Shown: piece by piece, positions 11,933-22,705 of the stretch
Layout of the letters: the number at the start of each line of letters is the position of its first letter
Numbering within the stretch: the first letter of the stretch is position 1
Assembly (NCBI GenBank): GCA_003550305.1
Contig: QKYT01000133.1
Coordinates: 161,739 to 225,738 of the forward strand
DNA from: Glomus cerebriforme
Taxonomy: Eukaryota; Glomeromycota; Glomeromycetes; Glomerales; Glomeraceae
DNA: 64,000 nucleotides
Reading direction: 5' to 3'
Notes under the pieces: model-generated
Databases searched by the model: none
What the model saw: the letters and a program-made list of their open reading frames with translations, nothing else
What the model was told of the DNA's origin: nothing
Made by a program: the position numbers and the translations under genes

Positions 11933-12892
11933 TATTATGTAGATGTTCGTGCAGTGTAATCTGATCAAAGGCAGATCATTTTTGCCAGAATTAGAACCCG
12001 ATTCTCAGATCTTCGATCTGGATATTCAATATAATTCAAATATAAGTTACTGTACATTATGATAAACGAAAATTGAAGTAGAATCGGAGTTCGGAGTATA
12101 CGTCTGGTTAGTGCTAGCTTTGTAAGACCATATCATTACTACTAACGTAACGATTTCGTCACATAAACTCAGTATTGGAGATGAATCTAGATATTTTATT
12201 CATCATAATGGACCAGCGATGAGGCTGGTATCAATAGTGACTATCGTTTGGTGTAGCAAGAATTAATATGTTGTCCTGGTCACGAAAAAAATCTTTTAAA
12301 ATTGACAGATTCTCGAAGTTTTTTTTTTATTTAGCTTTTTTTTTAAAAAGACAATAAAATTTTTTGTTAAAAGGATAATTAAACTTTTGATGATATAACG
12401 TTAAATCCCATGAAAGTATCTAGATATTAGGTGGTATAATACTTTTGATAAAAAAAAAAAATATTAAAAAAATTGTCTGCTATTAGAAGGTCAATATTAT
12501 TGATTTAGATTTCTTCGGATTAAAGGTTTACTTTGATTGAAAATTTGATCGGCTCTTTTAGAATCTATCATCAGAAAAAAAAATACCATAAAAAAAAAGG
12601 AAAAAATTTTTCTCTGGCTTTCCGTAAAATGCAGCCGTTAATTATCATTATACCGCAAAAATGTTTATTTACTGACCTGTCAAACAATAGATCTGCTTGC
12701 AGATCTTGCGCTTGCGGCAAGAGTCCGATAACTCCCCAGTTTACAAAAGTCCAAATCATTATGTTTATCATATGATCAGTGCCCAAATGCACATTGTATC
12801 ACAAAAGCCATATGACGAGACCGTCATACATTAAATTTCTTATTTAAAACCGTCATTTTGCTTTGGGATTGGTTTCATTTTCGCGAAAAAAG
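11933..12892. other. Upstream region of F-box gene
   Basis: Contains T-then-A tracts (12318-12345) and, near 12060-12290, a patch of more mixed composition (GGTTAGTGCTAGC..., GACCAGCGATGAGGCTGG). It resembles neither a complete tRNA nor a known element. The promoter of the plus-strand F-box gene should lie in the last few hundred bases, but no core motif stands out. Confidence 0.35.
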
Positions 12893-14122
12893 ATGCCTAA
12901 AACACTTCCACCAGAAATTATTCGTACGATTGTTCTTTATTTAAAAAATGATAAAAAATCTCTTTATTCTTGCTTATTAGTTTCTCGAGATTGGTGTAGA
13001 GGAATGGTAGATTTATTATGGAGACAACCATTTCATTTATTATATACTTGTAACAAAATAAATTCCTCGACTTGTAAATGTTCAGAAAAGAAACGAAGAT
13101 CTCAAGCTGCCAATCTTTTGACGACTTATTATTCAATTAAATATAATGATGAATTGGTTAAAGAAGGAATTGTTAAAACAAAAGGTGGAAATGTAATAAA
13201 TGTAATGTTTAATTATTTGGAATTTTTAAGCATATTAGATTTGCGTGATTTATATTTCGCAATTCAAGATTGGACTCAATGGAATAAGACCAGAAGATCA
13301 CCACTTTTAAAGTTTTTAAATCGTAAATTTACTTCTTTAACATTTAATTGTAACATGTTTAAGTATTTCTTTATTAATTCTCCAAAATTGAAATTACTTT
13401 CATTTGATACGGAATTTACCCTTCATCAAATCAATAACAACAATCATTGTTCATATCTTATCGAAGAAAATAGTGAAAATAATAATTGGGAATATTATAA
13501 TATTTTAAACGATTTATTATCCATAATTAATGAATCTGAAACCAAGCAATTTTTTGCGAACTTGACCGAACTTGTATTCACTGCAGAAGAAAGAAAAACT
13601 AAAATACTTTCTTCGCTTTCCAGAGTTTGTCATAATATTCAAAAATTAATCATTAAAGTTAAATTCACTGTTTTTATTGATAATTATGGGACTGCATTGG
13701 TGAGGGAAACAAATAATACATTAGAAGAAGCAAAGCAACTTGTTTCTTTAATTAGATCTCAACACAATTTAGTTTATTTTGAATTATTCGATACTCATGA
13801 AGAAGGCACAAGTGAAATTTTGAAATCATTAAAAGAAACTCAACAAAATTCATTAAAAACTTTGATACTTAATAATCTATTCATTAGTGATAACAATACT
13901 ATTTTATTTCACTTGAAATCTTTACAAAATTTACAAGAATTGGGGTTTAATAAATTTATTTATCAACAGAAGGGTAAACTGGTTCATTGCTGGGAAGATT
14001 TATGGTTACCTAATCTTAGATACCTCGAATTAGATCATATTGATGAACATAAAGAATACTCTGAAGAATTATCTTCCATTTTACGTGAATGTTCCCCTTT
14101 ATTAAATAAGGTTAAAAACTAA
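12893..14122 (+). CDS. F-box protein with C-terminal LRR-like repeats
   Basis: Predicted substrate adaptor of an SCF (SKP1-cullin-F-box) ubiquitin ligase, single exon, 409 aa. The F-box occupies about residues 4-50 (LPPEIIRTIVLYL..., then SLYSCLLVSRDWCRGMVDLLW and QPFHLL). The rest has irregular leucine-rich segments (FKYFFINSPKLKLLSFDTE, LTELVFTAEER, QKLIIKVKF, YLELDHI) as expected of LRR substrate-binding regions; no repeat is regular enough to count. The start is the ATG of MPKTLPPEI; the frame is open further upstream only from a TTG. The C-terminus (LLNKVKN) comes soon after an LRR, and the protein is shorter than many in this group. A decayed sister copy lies upstream. Confidence 0.85.
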   Translation: MPKTLPPEIIRTIVLYLKNDKKSLYSCLLVSRDWCRGMVDLLWRQPFHLLYTCNKINSSTCKCSEKKRRSQAANLLTTYYSIKYNDELVKEGIVKTKGGNVINVMFNYLEFLSILDLRDLYFAIQDWTQWNKTRRSPLLKFLNRKFTSLTFNCNMFKYFFINSPKLKLLSFDTEFTLHQINNNNHCSYLIEENSENNNWEYYNILNDLLSIINESETKQFFANLTELVFTAEERKTKILSSLSRVCHNIQKLIIKVKFTVFIDNYGTALVRETNNTLEEAKQLVSLIRSQHNLVYFELFDTHEEGTSEILKSLKETQQNSLKTLILNNLFISDNNTILFHLKSLQNLQELGFNKFIYQQKGKLVHCWEDLWLPNLRYLELDHIDEHKEYSEELSSILRECSPLLNKVKN

Positions 14123-14389
14123 ATATTTTATGAAACTGCGCACCGCAGCTTTATTAGATTGGATAAATAAAAGATTTCTTTATAGTGAATTTTTATGAAT
14201 AAATCATTGATAAGTTCCCATAAATATCTGTCTTTAAAGTTTTAACTTTTCATGTTCAAAACTTAATTTCACATTAAGTTTTATTAATCATATTCATTCA
14301 ATAAAATATCATGATAAAATTATTATTTATATAATCTTGTGTAGAATTTTCTGGAATTCCTATTTTAGGATAGCGGTCTTCGTCAATAA

Positions 14390-14690
14390 ACCTTGTGTAG
14401 CTTCAATATCTGATATCATAAAATCGAATTAAAGGATTAAATCTGCGCAATTCTCTCTCGATTTTTGTAATATCATCATTATTGCATTTTTCATTCTTCG
14501 TATTTTGTTCAATAAACAAAATTTCAATTTCATCCATATTCAAATCATCTCTTTTCAACAATAGTTCTATTATCGATAATAAAATTTATTAAAATTTTCA
14601 GTAAATGTTTTACAACCAGTTGGATTTTGGTATAAAAATTCAGTAATAAAAATTCTTGAGGATTGAAAGATATTGAGCTCAACCAATCAG
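14390..14690 (-). pseudogene. BTB/BACK-domain gene fragment
   Basis: On the minus strand LLLKRDDLNMDEIEI (about 14535-14580) and RFNPLIRFYDI (about 14415-14450) match the BACK region of the intact BTB-TLDc gene at 35090-36560 (LLLKRDDLLLDEIDIWDNL and KFIPLIRFYYI). The segment between them is shortened, and upstream parts such as NPQEF are in other frames. It is a short degenerate fragment with no BTB or TLDc part. Confidence 0.7.
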
Positions 14691-15184
14691 GACCTTATAA
14701 AATCTTCAATAGTTAGAAATCATAGATTATTATAAAATTACATAATGTTTTTATCTAAATAATTGTAATAAAATATTTGTTTATCTAAAAAGAAATATTT
14801 ATTTTTTTCTCAGCTTATTCATTATTATAAAATGCAGACCGAAAATATTAACATTTGGTTCTTCTCCAACATAAATACTGTATAAGAATCATTTAAAAAA
14901 GTATTAGATTTTTAAGCATACTACCTATTAATACGGTTTTACAGGGATACAGGGATAAACCCATGGAGTTGTTTATCATCATGATACAATTGATAAATGA
15001 CATCTTTTTCTTTTACCTCTTAGATAAACTTTCTCTTTTTGCCTCTTTTAAATAGAACTTTCCCCTTTTACCTCTCCTTTTTTTTTTTACTTTTTAAACA
15101 AAAATTTGCCTTTTTATTTTTTTAAACAAATTTCCTTTTTATCATAAAAAAATTTTCTTTTTTTATTTCTTTAAATGTGTTTTA
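14691..15184. other. Low-complexity gap
   Basis: T-rich and C/T-rich tract (tttacctctttt-type repeats at about 15010-15180). No gene seen. Confidence 0.4.
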
Positions 15185-15660
15185 TGTAACGCAACTCTTA
15201 ATGCTGGCCATTTCGTGACATTTTTTGATAGGTAGTCAAGTCATTTTGCAAAGCCATAACACCACTAAAATCAAAATACTTTATACTAAGACATCTCTGT
15301 ATTAACATACTAGCATCTTTAATTTTTTTCTACTAGCTGTAATATCAAGATTTTGTAAATTTGGGCATGAGTTTATGATGCAACTTATAGATTTATTTGT
15401 GATCCAATATGCTTCAGCAAAATAAAACTCTTGCAAATTATGACAACTTCCTGTGATTTCAAATAAAGATTTATTGGTAATGTCTCTGCAATAAGATATA
15501 TCTAGATATTCTAATTTACAATATGATTGTGCAATTGCACATAAACCTTTATCAGTTATTACTCAAGTATCCTATAAATTGAGATATCTAAGATTAGGGT
15601 ATACTCCTGCTATCAGATTTAATGTATTATTGAAAACCTGTACTACTTTTAAAATTCAAA
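15185..15660 (-). pseudogene. LRR (AMN1/RNI-type) gene relic
   Basis: The minus strand reads as cysteine-containing LRRs: ITDKGLCAIAQSYCKLEYLD, ISYCRDITNKSLFEITGSC, then ITNKSISCIINSCPNLQNLD, each about 26 residues, the pattern of F-box/LRR proteins such as Grr1/AMN1. Upstream, LIAGVYPNLRYLNL is followed by two in-frame stops. Downstream, KYFDFSGVMALQND is in another frame. There is no open frame and no F-box, so this is a decayed fragment. Confidence 0.75.
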
Positions 15661-16096
15661 TAAATTATATTTGGGCATGAACTCACAATACCATTGATTT
15701 TTTTATTTCAAAGTGAATAATAGTATGTACTGTAATTTCAAGATGGATTACATTTGAGCTGTAAATTAGCTTTCGCTTCCTATATAGTAATTTTATGAAT
15801 TTTCTAATTGATTGATCCTTTGCACAATATTTATAATTATCTGGAAAATAATGATTACCCTTTAGCTCGATGCGTTTTCATAAAATAGGAGTACCACATC
15901 TGTACCACAATCGGCAAATAAATAGAGCGAGATAGAGTCTAATAGTTCCTGTATAATAAAAATACTTGATTGTATCATAAATAATGGTATTATATGCTTA
16001 ATCTAAAATAAAATTTTCTGAGTTGATCGCTACTTCAGACTAGTTAGATCAGCCTTTAGGTACTCACATGATACAAAACTAACCCAATTATGATGC
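15661..16096. other. Gap between relics
   Basis: No gene or repeat recognised. It may contain further decayed LRR sequence. Confidence 0.3.
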
Positions 16097-17228
16097 TTAG
16101 TGATATACCACTCGCTTTGCATGTTTGGAGGATTTAGGCTTGTTACTAGAGATAACCTTCTTCCTAAATTTCTTTTTAGTTTGATTGCATTTTTCAGTTA
16201 CCTGGTTCCCTTGAGACTCCTCCTCTATCCATTCATCAGATTCTCCAGATGAACTGAAGTCAGATCTGTTTTCATATTTGTTGCTAATTAGCGATAGAAC
16301 TATTTCATGTATTAAGTAAACCTCAGTATCCTTATCTACAAATTCATCCAGATCTTCTATTTCATCTTCTAATGAATTGTCCCTCTTTTTAAGCTTTTCG
16401 TATTTGTAATAATATTCATCCAATTTTTTTCTAATGTTCTGATTCGGTCAAATTGCTCTAAATATACTGTAGTATTTATCATCTATTCTTAGCATCTTGA
16501 TAAATTTTTTATCAACTAAAGATACTTTGCTAGGTATATTGAATGCTTTTGATCAGTTATCATTTTCGTAATATATTCTATATGCTATATTTTTAGGCAA
16601 AAAAAAATAAAATTTAATAAATGATATCTAACCTGATGCTAAAGCATCATCATCCATGTAGTTAGTTTTCATCGAAGAGCATGAATGACTTTATCTGATC
16701 ATATAATTGCCCCATTTTCTTAAATTAACTATAGTATATTTTTTTCGCAGAAGATGCATGGTTCTCAGGAGCGTAGTGAAGTGCTTTACTGGTAATGGTC
16801 ATAGCTTTTGATGGATTCTTTGCCCCATACATTACATATACAAATGCAACCCCTAATTTGCGTAAATAGGAAGGGAGTAGTAGTTTACCAGTTTCAGGAA
16901 GAAATTCATCTTTTTTCGGAAATGTACTTAAGAATTTAGCTCCAGGACTTTCTGGATCCCCTAACTTTCCAGAAGAGATTGCTTCCTGAATCTCTGTAAG
17001 CAATTACCTTACCCGCTCCTTGTTCTTTTCCAGTGATTTAAACACTCGAGGAATATCCTGTTGACCTCAGATTTTTGCGTAACCCGTTACACCATCATTA
17101 GATATGCGCAAGTTTTTAATTTTAGCTGGACGAATACAAAGTATGATCATTATATCTGCTAGAGCCTGTTTGTCAGAGACAACCAGAACGTATGCGGCTG
17201 ATGATACAATCTGACCAATGGGATGCAT
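16097..17228 (-). pseudogene. Broken gene resembling tyrosine-recombinase (Crypton-like) element
   Basis: Four minus-strand pieces in one order. (1) From 17228: MHPIGQIVSSAAYVLVVSDK, then IILCIRPAKIKNLRISNDG, which resembles the box I arginine segment of tyrosine recombinases (LRxxE...LR). (2) LLTEIQEAISSGKLGDPESP...LPSYLRKLG. (3) ALHYAPENHASSAKK, a possible counterpart of the H-x-x-R region. (4) A tail at 16423-16097 with a coiled coil (KYEKLKKRDNSLEDEIEDLDEF), an acidic Ser patch and a basic KKKFRKK end. Stops interrupt it near 17078 and 17009 and again between 16700 and 16430. The recombinase link is a tentative inference; the only firm conclusion is a single decayed gene. Confidence 0.45.
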
Positions 17229-17344
17229 TTTTTCGTTCTGCTATAAGCTCAAGGGTATGTAATTAAGTGTTTTAGTTTAAAAAGCAACAGAGTATATTAT
17301 TATATTAACAATTTATTAATAATGTGTTTTAGTTAAAAGAAAAA

Positions 17345-17690
17345 ATGTCAAAATATAGAGGAGATCAAGTTAAAAAAATTAAAGCTACTATATTTGACTG
17401 TTTTCAAAACAAGATTCCTAAATTCAATTCAAAGACTAATCCTGATGCTATAAGCGAATTCAAAAAGTCAGATAATGCAAAGTGGTGTTTACAACATCTG
17501 AATTCTAAAATATCTAATTGATCGTATTACAGCATCATTTACAAAAGATCGAGCAGCAACAGATAATGATCAGCTATTTTCAATTGCTGTTTTCCGTGAT
17601 GAAACAATTATTGGTGTAACTTTGGATCCTGAAAGAACAGAAACACTTACATGAATTGAAGTCGTAATGATCGATAAAATTTCTATGTAG
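17345..17690 (+). pseudogene. Frameshifted hypothetical gene fragment
   Basis: Starts at an ATG with MSKYRGDQVKKIKATIFDCF and runs about 58 codons to a stop at 17521. A second frame then continues with LIDRITASFTKDRAATDNDQ, FSIAVFRDETIIGVTLDPER and ends about 17690. One frameshift around 17505 would account for this. I do not recognise the family. It is divergent from and adjacent to the recombinase-like relic, so both may belong to one mobile unit. Confidence 0.45.
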
Positions 17691-17899
17691 AAACATAGTA
17701 TAATCGATAGGAGAAAAAAAGAAATTTAAAAATATAAAACGCACATATTAACGCGTACTGCGAGAAATATCACGTGACACTTAAATCTAAACGTTGAGCG
17801 AGAACTTTATCAATTTGCAAAAATCATATCTAAGCGTATTTTTGATGGCAATTGTAGCGTGTTATCAGCCTAATGCTCTAAAGTAATAATAGAGTTAAG

Positions 17900-18125
17900 T
17901 ACCGTATAGCACTGACTACAGTACCGGGTACTATTCAAGGAAATTTTAAAAAATTCTTGACGGGTCTGTCAGGTGGACGTAGAAAATTGACCAGAATTAA
18001 GAAAATTCCGGAATTAAGAAACTTTGGCTGAAATTATCTCCCCTGGCCAGCATTTGTAATTGAATAGTATCTGGTACTATTCATAGGAGGTACTGTACTT
18101 TATTAAGGTGGTGTGCTATACGGTA
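17900..18125. mobile_element. 226-bp MITE with nested inverted repeats
   Basis: Perfect 13-bp outer inverted repeats TACCGTATAGCAC (17900-17912) and GTGCTATACGGTA (18113-18125). An inner pair, TACCGGGTACTATTC (17922-17936) and GAATAGTATCTGGTA (18062-18076), matches with two differences. The core has GACCAGAATT / TGGCTGAAATTATC / TGGCCAGCATTTG blocks. The ends TAC...GTA would fit a TA target site, but no longer duplication is visible. Non-coding. Confidence 0.7.
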
Positions 18126-18408
18126 TACACAAAAATTTAGCCCAAGATCTTCAAAAAATATGAAATCTCGCCAAATAATAATCACGATTTAAATTACATC
18201 ATAATTAAAAAAAGCGAGATAATGTAAAATAATAATTTTTATTAAACTTTATTATTATTTTTGATTTTTTTTTTTACACAGAATAAGTTAAATAAAAATA
18301 TAATAATTAAACTATACATGTATACATAATCTGAACATTATCTACATAAGACTTGTGCTAAAAAAAACTATAAAAAATCTGTGACAAAAAAAACATGCAT
18401 CAATTGCA

Positions 18409-21260
18409 TCATCCTAACACACGATCCAAATTAAACGCAGCTATTTTGTTAAAAAGAAAATATTATTACTCAAAAAAATAAACAAACGAACACATATAAA
18501 ATAATTATAAACTTACCACTAATAAAAGCAAGGTGAGTAAATGCTTGAGGGAAATTGCCTAGTAATTCACCAGATCTAGCAACTTCTTCGGAATATAAAC
18601 CTAAATGGTTACCATAACTAATCATTTGTTCAAATATGAATTCTGCCTTTTCTAATAATTTTTTATTATATTTTCCAGCTCTTGTTAATGATTCAACTAA
18701 CCAAAATGTACACATTGAAAATGATCCTTCCATTCCATCAAATCCTAAAACGATAAAAAAAATCAAAATTTATTGATAAAATATGTATATGAAAAATATC
18801 AATAAATTTTTAACATACCATCATCAGTCGTAAGATGATTGTAACGGAATACAAGATTATTAGTCAATAATCCTCCTAAATAAAGAAAAGGAAAGAAAGG
18901 GACAATTATTTTTTAAAATTCACTTGATAAAAAGCAATTTTCAATATGCATTACCTTTTTCAGGTGGCAATAAAATTTGCTCCACAGTACTTAAAAATCT
19001 TGGATCACAAGGACTTATGAAAAATACTAAAGGCATAATTAAAACGGAACTATCCAACGCATCCAGAGCTTCATAAGATTGAGCAAAAAATTTACGTTCA
19101 CTATTCCAAGCTTTGGTCATAATTTCTTCATAGATAGTATCACGAACTTCCATCCATTTATTCCTATCAGGACATGGTAAAACTCTTTTCTCCGATAATC
19201 TCAAACCTTTATTCAAATGTAAATTTTATAAACAAAAAAAAAAAAAATAATAATAATAAAATTATAAATTAAAGCTTACCTCTATCAACAGCAACCCAAC
19301 ACATGATTTTAGAATAGGTAAAATTTTGTCTTTTGCCTCTAACTTCCCAAATACTCATATCAGCTTGTTTCCAATTATCACATACATAATTAACTAATTT
19401 ACGTATACTTAACCACATATCATATGAAACGGGACTACCATGCTTATTATATAAATATATCGCATCTAATAATTCCCCATAAATATCTAATTGAAGATGA
19501 TCATATGCTCCATTTCCGATACGAACTGGTTTTGAACTTCGATAACCATCTAAATGATCTAATTCTATTTCTGTTAATTCCTTGTTTCCATCTATACTAT
19601 ACATTATATTTAATGATCCATCAGGATTCTAATAATAAATAAATAAATATAAAAATAAAAATCTCGCCAGAAGCTTTAAACGTAAATTAAAATTTAAAAA
19701 CATACCAAATCTTTACAACATCTATCTTCAATAAATTGCATATAACGCTCGGTTTCTTTAACCATACCAAGTCTCATAAGTGCATAAACAGTAAATGCAG
19801 AATCCCTGATCCAAGTATATCGATAATCCCAATTTCTAGGACCACCAAGTTCTGGAAAAAAAAAAATAAACATTATTAATATAATACAAACAAATTTAAT
19901 ACAATATAAATCTATTAAGAAAAAAGATGACAGAAGAGTTTTTACCTTCAGGAAGTCCAAAAGTGGGTGATGCGACAACGGCTCCGGTCTACATAATTGA
20001 AATTTTTTTTAAAAAAAAGGGTCACATACACACGCAAATATTACCTAAATATTTTTATTCAATTACCGGCTCATAAGTTAATAATTTCAAAGTTAAAGCA
20101 CTACGATGTACATTTTCCCTCCATCTTCCTTTGTAAATAGATTGAGAAGTCCAATTTTGCCAATAAGAAAAGGTCTGCCTATATAGACGTTTCATGAAAA
20201 CAGCATTTATAGGAGGATCCGTAAGAGAATGAAGTCCACTTATAATATTTGGTATTTCTCTCAAAATAAAAGTAACTTCTTGAGATTCTTGTAAACGAAA
20301 CATAGCAACTATACCGGAACCTTTCATATCTTTTTTTTTCACTAATTTAAACTTAATGTTTGGACCATCTTTTTCGCCATTTGTTACAACGTAGCGAAAA
20401 TCCATATTAAGTGTATTAGAACGAAATATAAATCTTTGATTACCAACATAAGATTTTGTATCATCTTCCGTAGAAGTTACTTTATAATCTTCAACCTCAG
20501 TTGTATGTTCATCTCGTGCGTAATTGAACGATGGAAATAATTCAAAATGAAAATCAACTACACCACGAACTACACTAACATGTCTAACCAACCACGGAAG
20601 AAGAGGTTTAATAGTTGAACCGGGATGGGGATTTTCAGGAATATGCATATAATCAGTGATATCGCTTACACCCTCATCACTTAGGAATCTTGTTAATAAA
20701 ATATTTGATCCCGGAAGATATTGTTGCTTATTACTTGTATGAATTTCTGGTGTAATCGAAAAGTGACCTGCAAAGTAACGAGATAATTAGCTGCGCCAAC
20801 CGCCAAGACGTAGCATGTGATTTATGTGTGACACCTTTACATACCTCCCTAAAAAAAAAAATTATTGAACTTTTTAAGATAATATAATTCGGAAATATCC
20901 AAAAATATGAAATTACCTTGTCATTATCTAAAAGTCTTGCAAAAACGGAAGGACTATCGAATTTAGGATAGCAAAAGAAGTCAATCGATCCATCTGTGCC
21001 ACATAAAGCAACAGTCCTCAAATTTCCAATCATACCATAATTTTCAATAGGAAGATATCCTCTACAATGAGAAAAAAAAAAAAGTTTTTTTTTAAAAAAA
21101 AAAATTTACTTAAATAATAATAATAAACTTTGTAATTTCCTTGAATAATAAAACAATTGAAAGTTTACCTCGTGCGAATATTACAACGAATATCTTCGGC
21201 TAAGTCACCAGAAATATCTGATACTTGAGAAACTCTTCTTTCTTTATTAAATGAATCCAT
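18409..21260 (-). CDS. Glycoside hydrolase family 15 (glucoamylase/trehalase-like)
   Basis: Eleven exons, 682 aa: 21260-21169, 21061-20917, 20848-20845, 20767-20067, 19988-19946, 19851-19706, 19628-19280, 19206-18955, 18875-18819, 18744-18517, 18440-18409. All introns are GT/AG and phases agree. Family motifs in order: [12 protein letters not shown] and [16 protein letters not shown] (residues 36-65), [15 protein letters not shown] (331-345), SIWEVRG with the presumed general acid Glu472, [16 protein letters not shown] (599-614), LYSEE with the presumed base Glu649/650, and [11 protein letters not shown]...NLDR at the end. No signal peptide, so probably cytosolic. GH15 members of this non-secreted type include trehalases and glucoamylase-like enzymes; substrate cannot be told. 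Both catalytic acids are kept, so likely active. Confidence 0.93.
20845..20848 (-). other. Predicted 4-nt micro-exon (GGAG) of the GH15 gene
   Basis: Exon 2 ends in phase 0 after ...LLDNDK, while the next readable exon needs one more base before its GT to give GHFSITPE. The four bases GGAG, preceded by a T-run and AG and followed by a GTATGT donor, supply exactly GGA-G and restore [11 protein letters not shown], the expected family sequence. Flanking introns would be 20849-20916 and 20768-20844. Confidence 0.75.
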
Positions 21261-22705
21261 TATATAAAGATAATTCAAAAAGACAAAAGGATTGTCTTTG
21301 ATTGCTTAATGTCCAGAAAGGGCAAAAATTTAAGCATGGTAAAAAAAAAAAAAAAAAAAAACCGTTAATTTATATAAAAATTAATCTGATCAGTTAAAGC
21401 TTAGCGTTAGAATGTGCAGCGAAAATCAATATTAGATTACCATTAAAAGAATGTACGAGTACAAGTTGCACATGATTTCTAATTATTTTGTAATCAAATA
21501 ATCAAACCTTATCTGGAAGTCCCTTACCTAATATGAGGTATTGCGCATATATGCGTTTAGTAACTTTTATTGTTTGAATAAAATAATCTGCTTGGAAATC
21601 AGAAAATCAGGATTATTAATATATGTAATTATCACATGATCAAATATTTGTGAAATAGGGATACTGGTCGGAATAACCGGATTAACCCCGAAAAAACGTG
21701 ATTTGCAACGTGTAAAAACCAAACGCATTAGATGCACGGTTATCTCTTAAACATAATAGGAGAACAATCATATGTAACGAAACAAAGAATTTTCTCTTTG
21801 ATTCGCATAAATTACCAATATTGTCCAATAATAAAAAAAATAAAATGCAAAATAATAAAATAGCAACAATAATTTATTGCATATCATTATCAAAATAATA
21901 AAAATAATAGTTACAATATTTAACAATATTTAAAAACTTTAAAGAATCGAATGATTTAATTTAAGTTTTCAGTCCATTCTAGACTCATCGTCTAGACACA
22001 TCAAGGATATACGCGTAATTGCTATTTTGGAACTTTTTAAAAGTTCTTTTTCTTTCGATTTTAATAAACTGTGGGAAAATAATAAAGAGTTGAAACAAAA
22101 ACAAATCAGCGTTTCTTACGTATGTTACATAAACAAAGGACTTCTAAATTAAAAAAAAACATAGTATTTTTCTTTTTTTTTTTTTTTTATTTATTTATTT
22201 GTAATACGAAAAAATCTCAGAAAATCAAAATATTTTCTTCACAAAGTCCAGGTTACAGCATTAATATGATGATTAATTGATTATGAACTTATTACGTCTA
22301 TTTACATTTTATATTAAAATATTATAAAACGAGCATAATACGTAAAGAATCCTGCATAAATTAAGTTGCATAAGTGATTTACAGGATTACCTTATTGAGT
22401 ATGTAAAAAAATATAAACAATGCAGACCCAAATTCAGCCAAAATAATGTAATAACCAATTACTTTGTTTTTGTGTTGTTTCCTGTATACGGTAATTTATA
22501 TACTTGCAGTTCAATTATTTAGGATATTATAAAAAATCTCTCTACTATATTTTTACATATAATCAGTGACTATACAAGGTATTATTAAAAGGATTGTTTA
22601 AATGTTATTTAAATAACCATTTTTCTATTTCCTTTTTTTTTAAAAAAAAAAAACCAGCTTATTTTTTAAATTTTTAAATCCTTTTTTTTTCTAAAAAAAA
22701 AAAAT
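21261..22705. other. Divergent intergenic region
   Basis: Shared upstream region of the minus-strand GH15 gene and the plus-strand methyltransferase-like gene. No gene seen. Poly-A at 21341-21360, poly-T at 22170-22188, and two T-then-A tracts (22636-22654, 22681-22704) directly before the ATG at 22706. Confidence 0.4.

Noticed and set aside
12060..12200. tRNA- or SINE-like patch (GGTTAGTGCTAGC)
   Set aside because: Resembles an A box only; no B box, acceptor stem or CCA-side pairing could be found.
12863..12892. Upstream extension of the F-box gene (GLVSFSRKK)
   Set aside because: The extension begins at TTG; the first ATG at 12893 starts exactly at the F-box and is the likely eukaryotic start.
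20731..20850. Frame reading [15 protein letters not shown] as GH15 coding sequence
   Set aside because: It disagrees with the family sequence and runs into a stop; it is the intron following the micro-exon.
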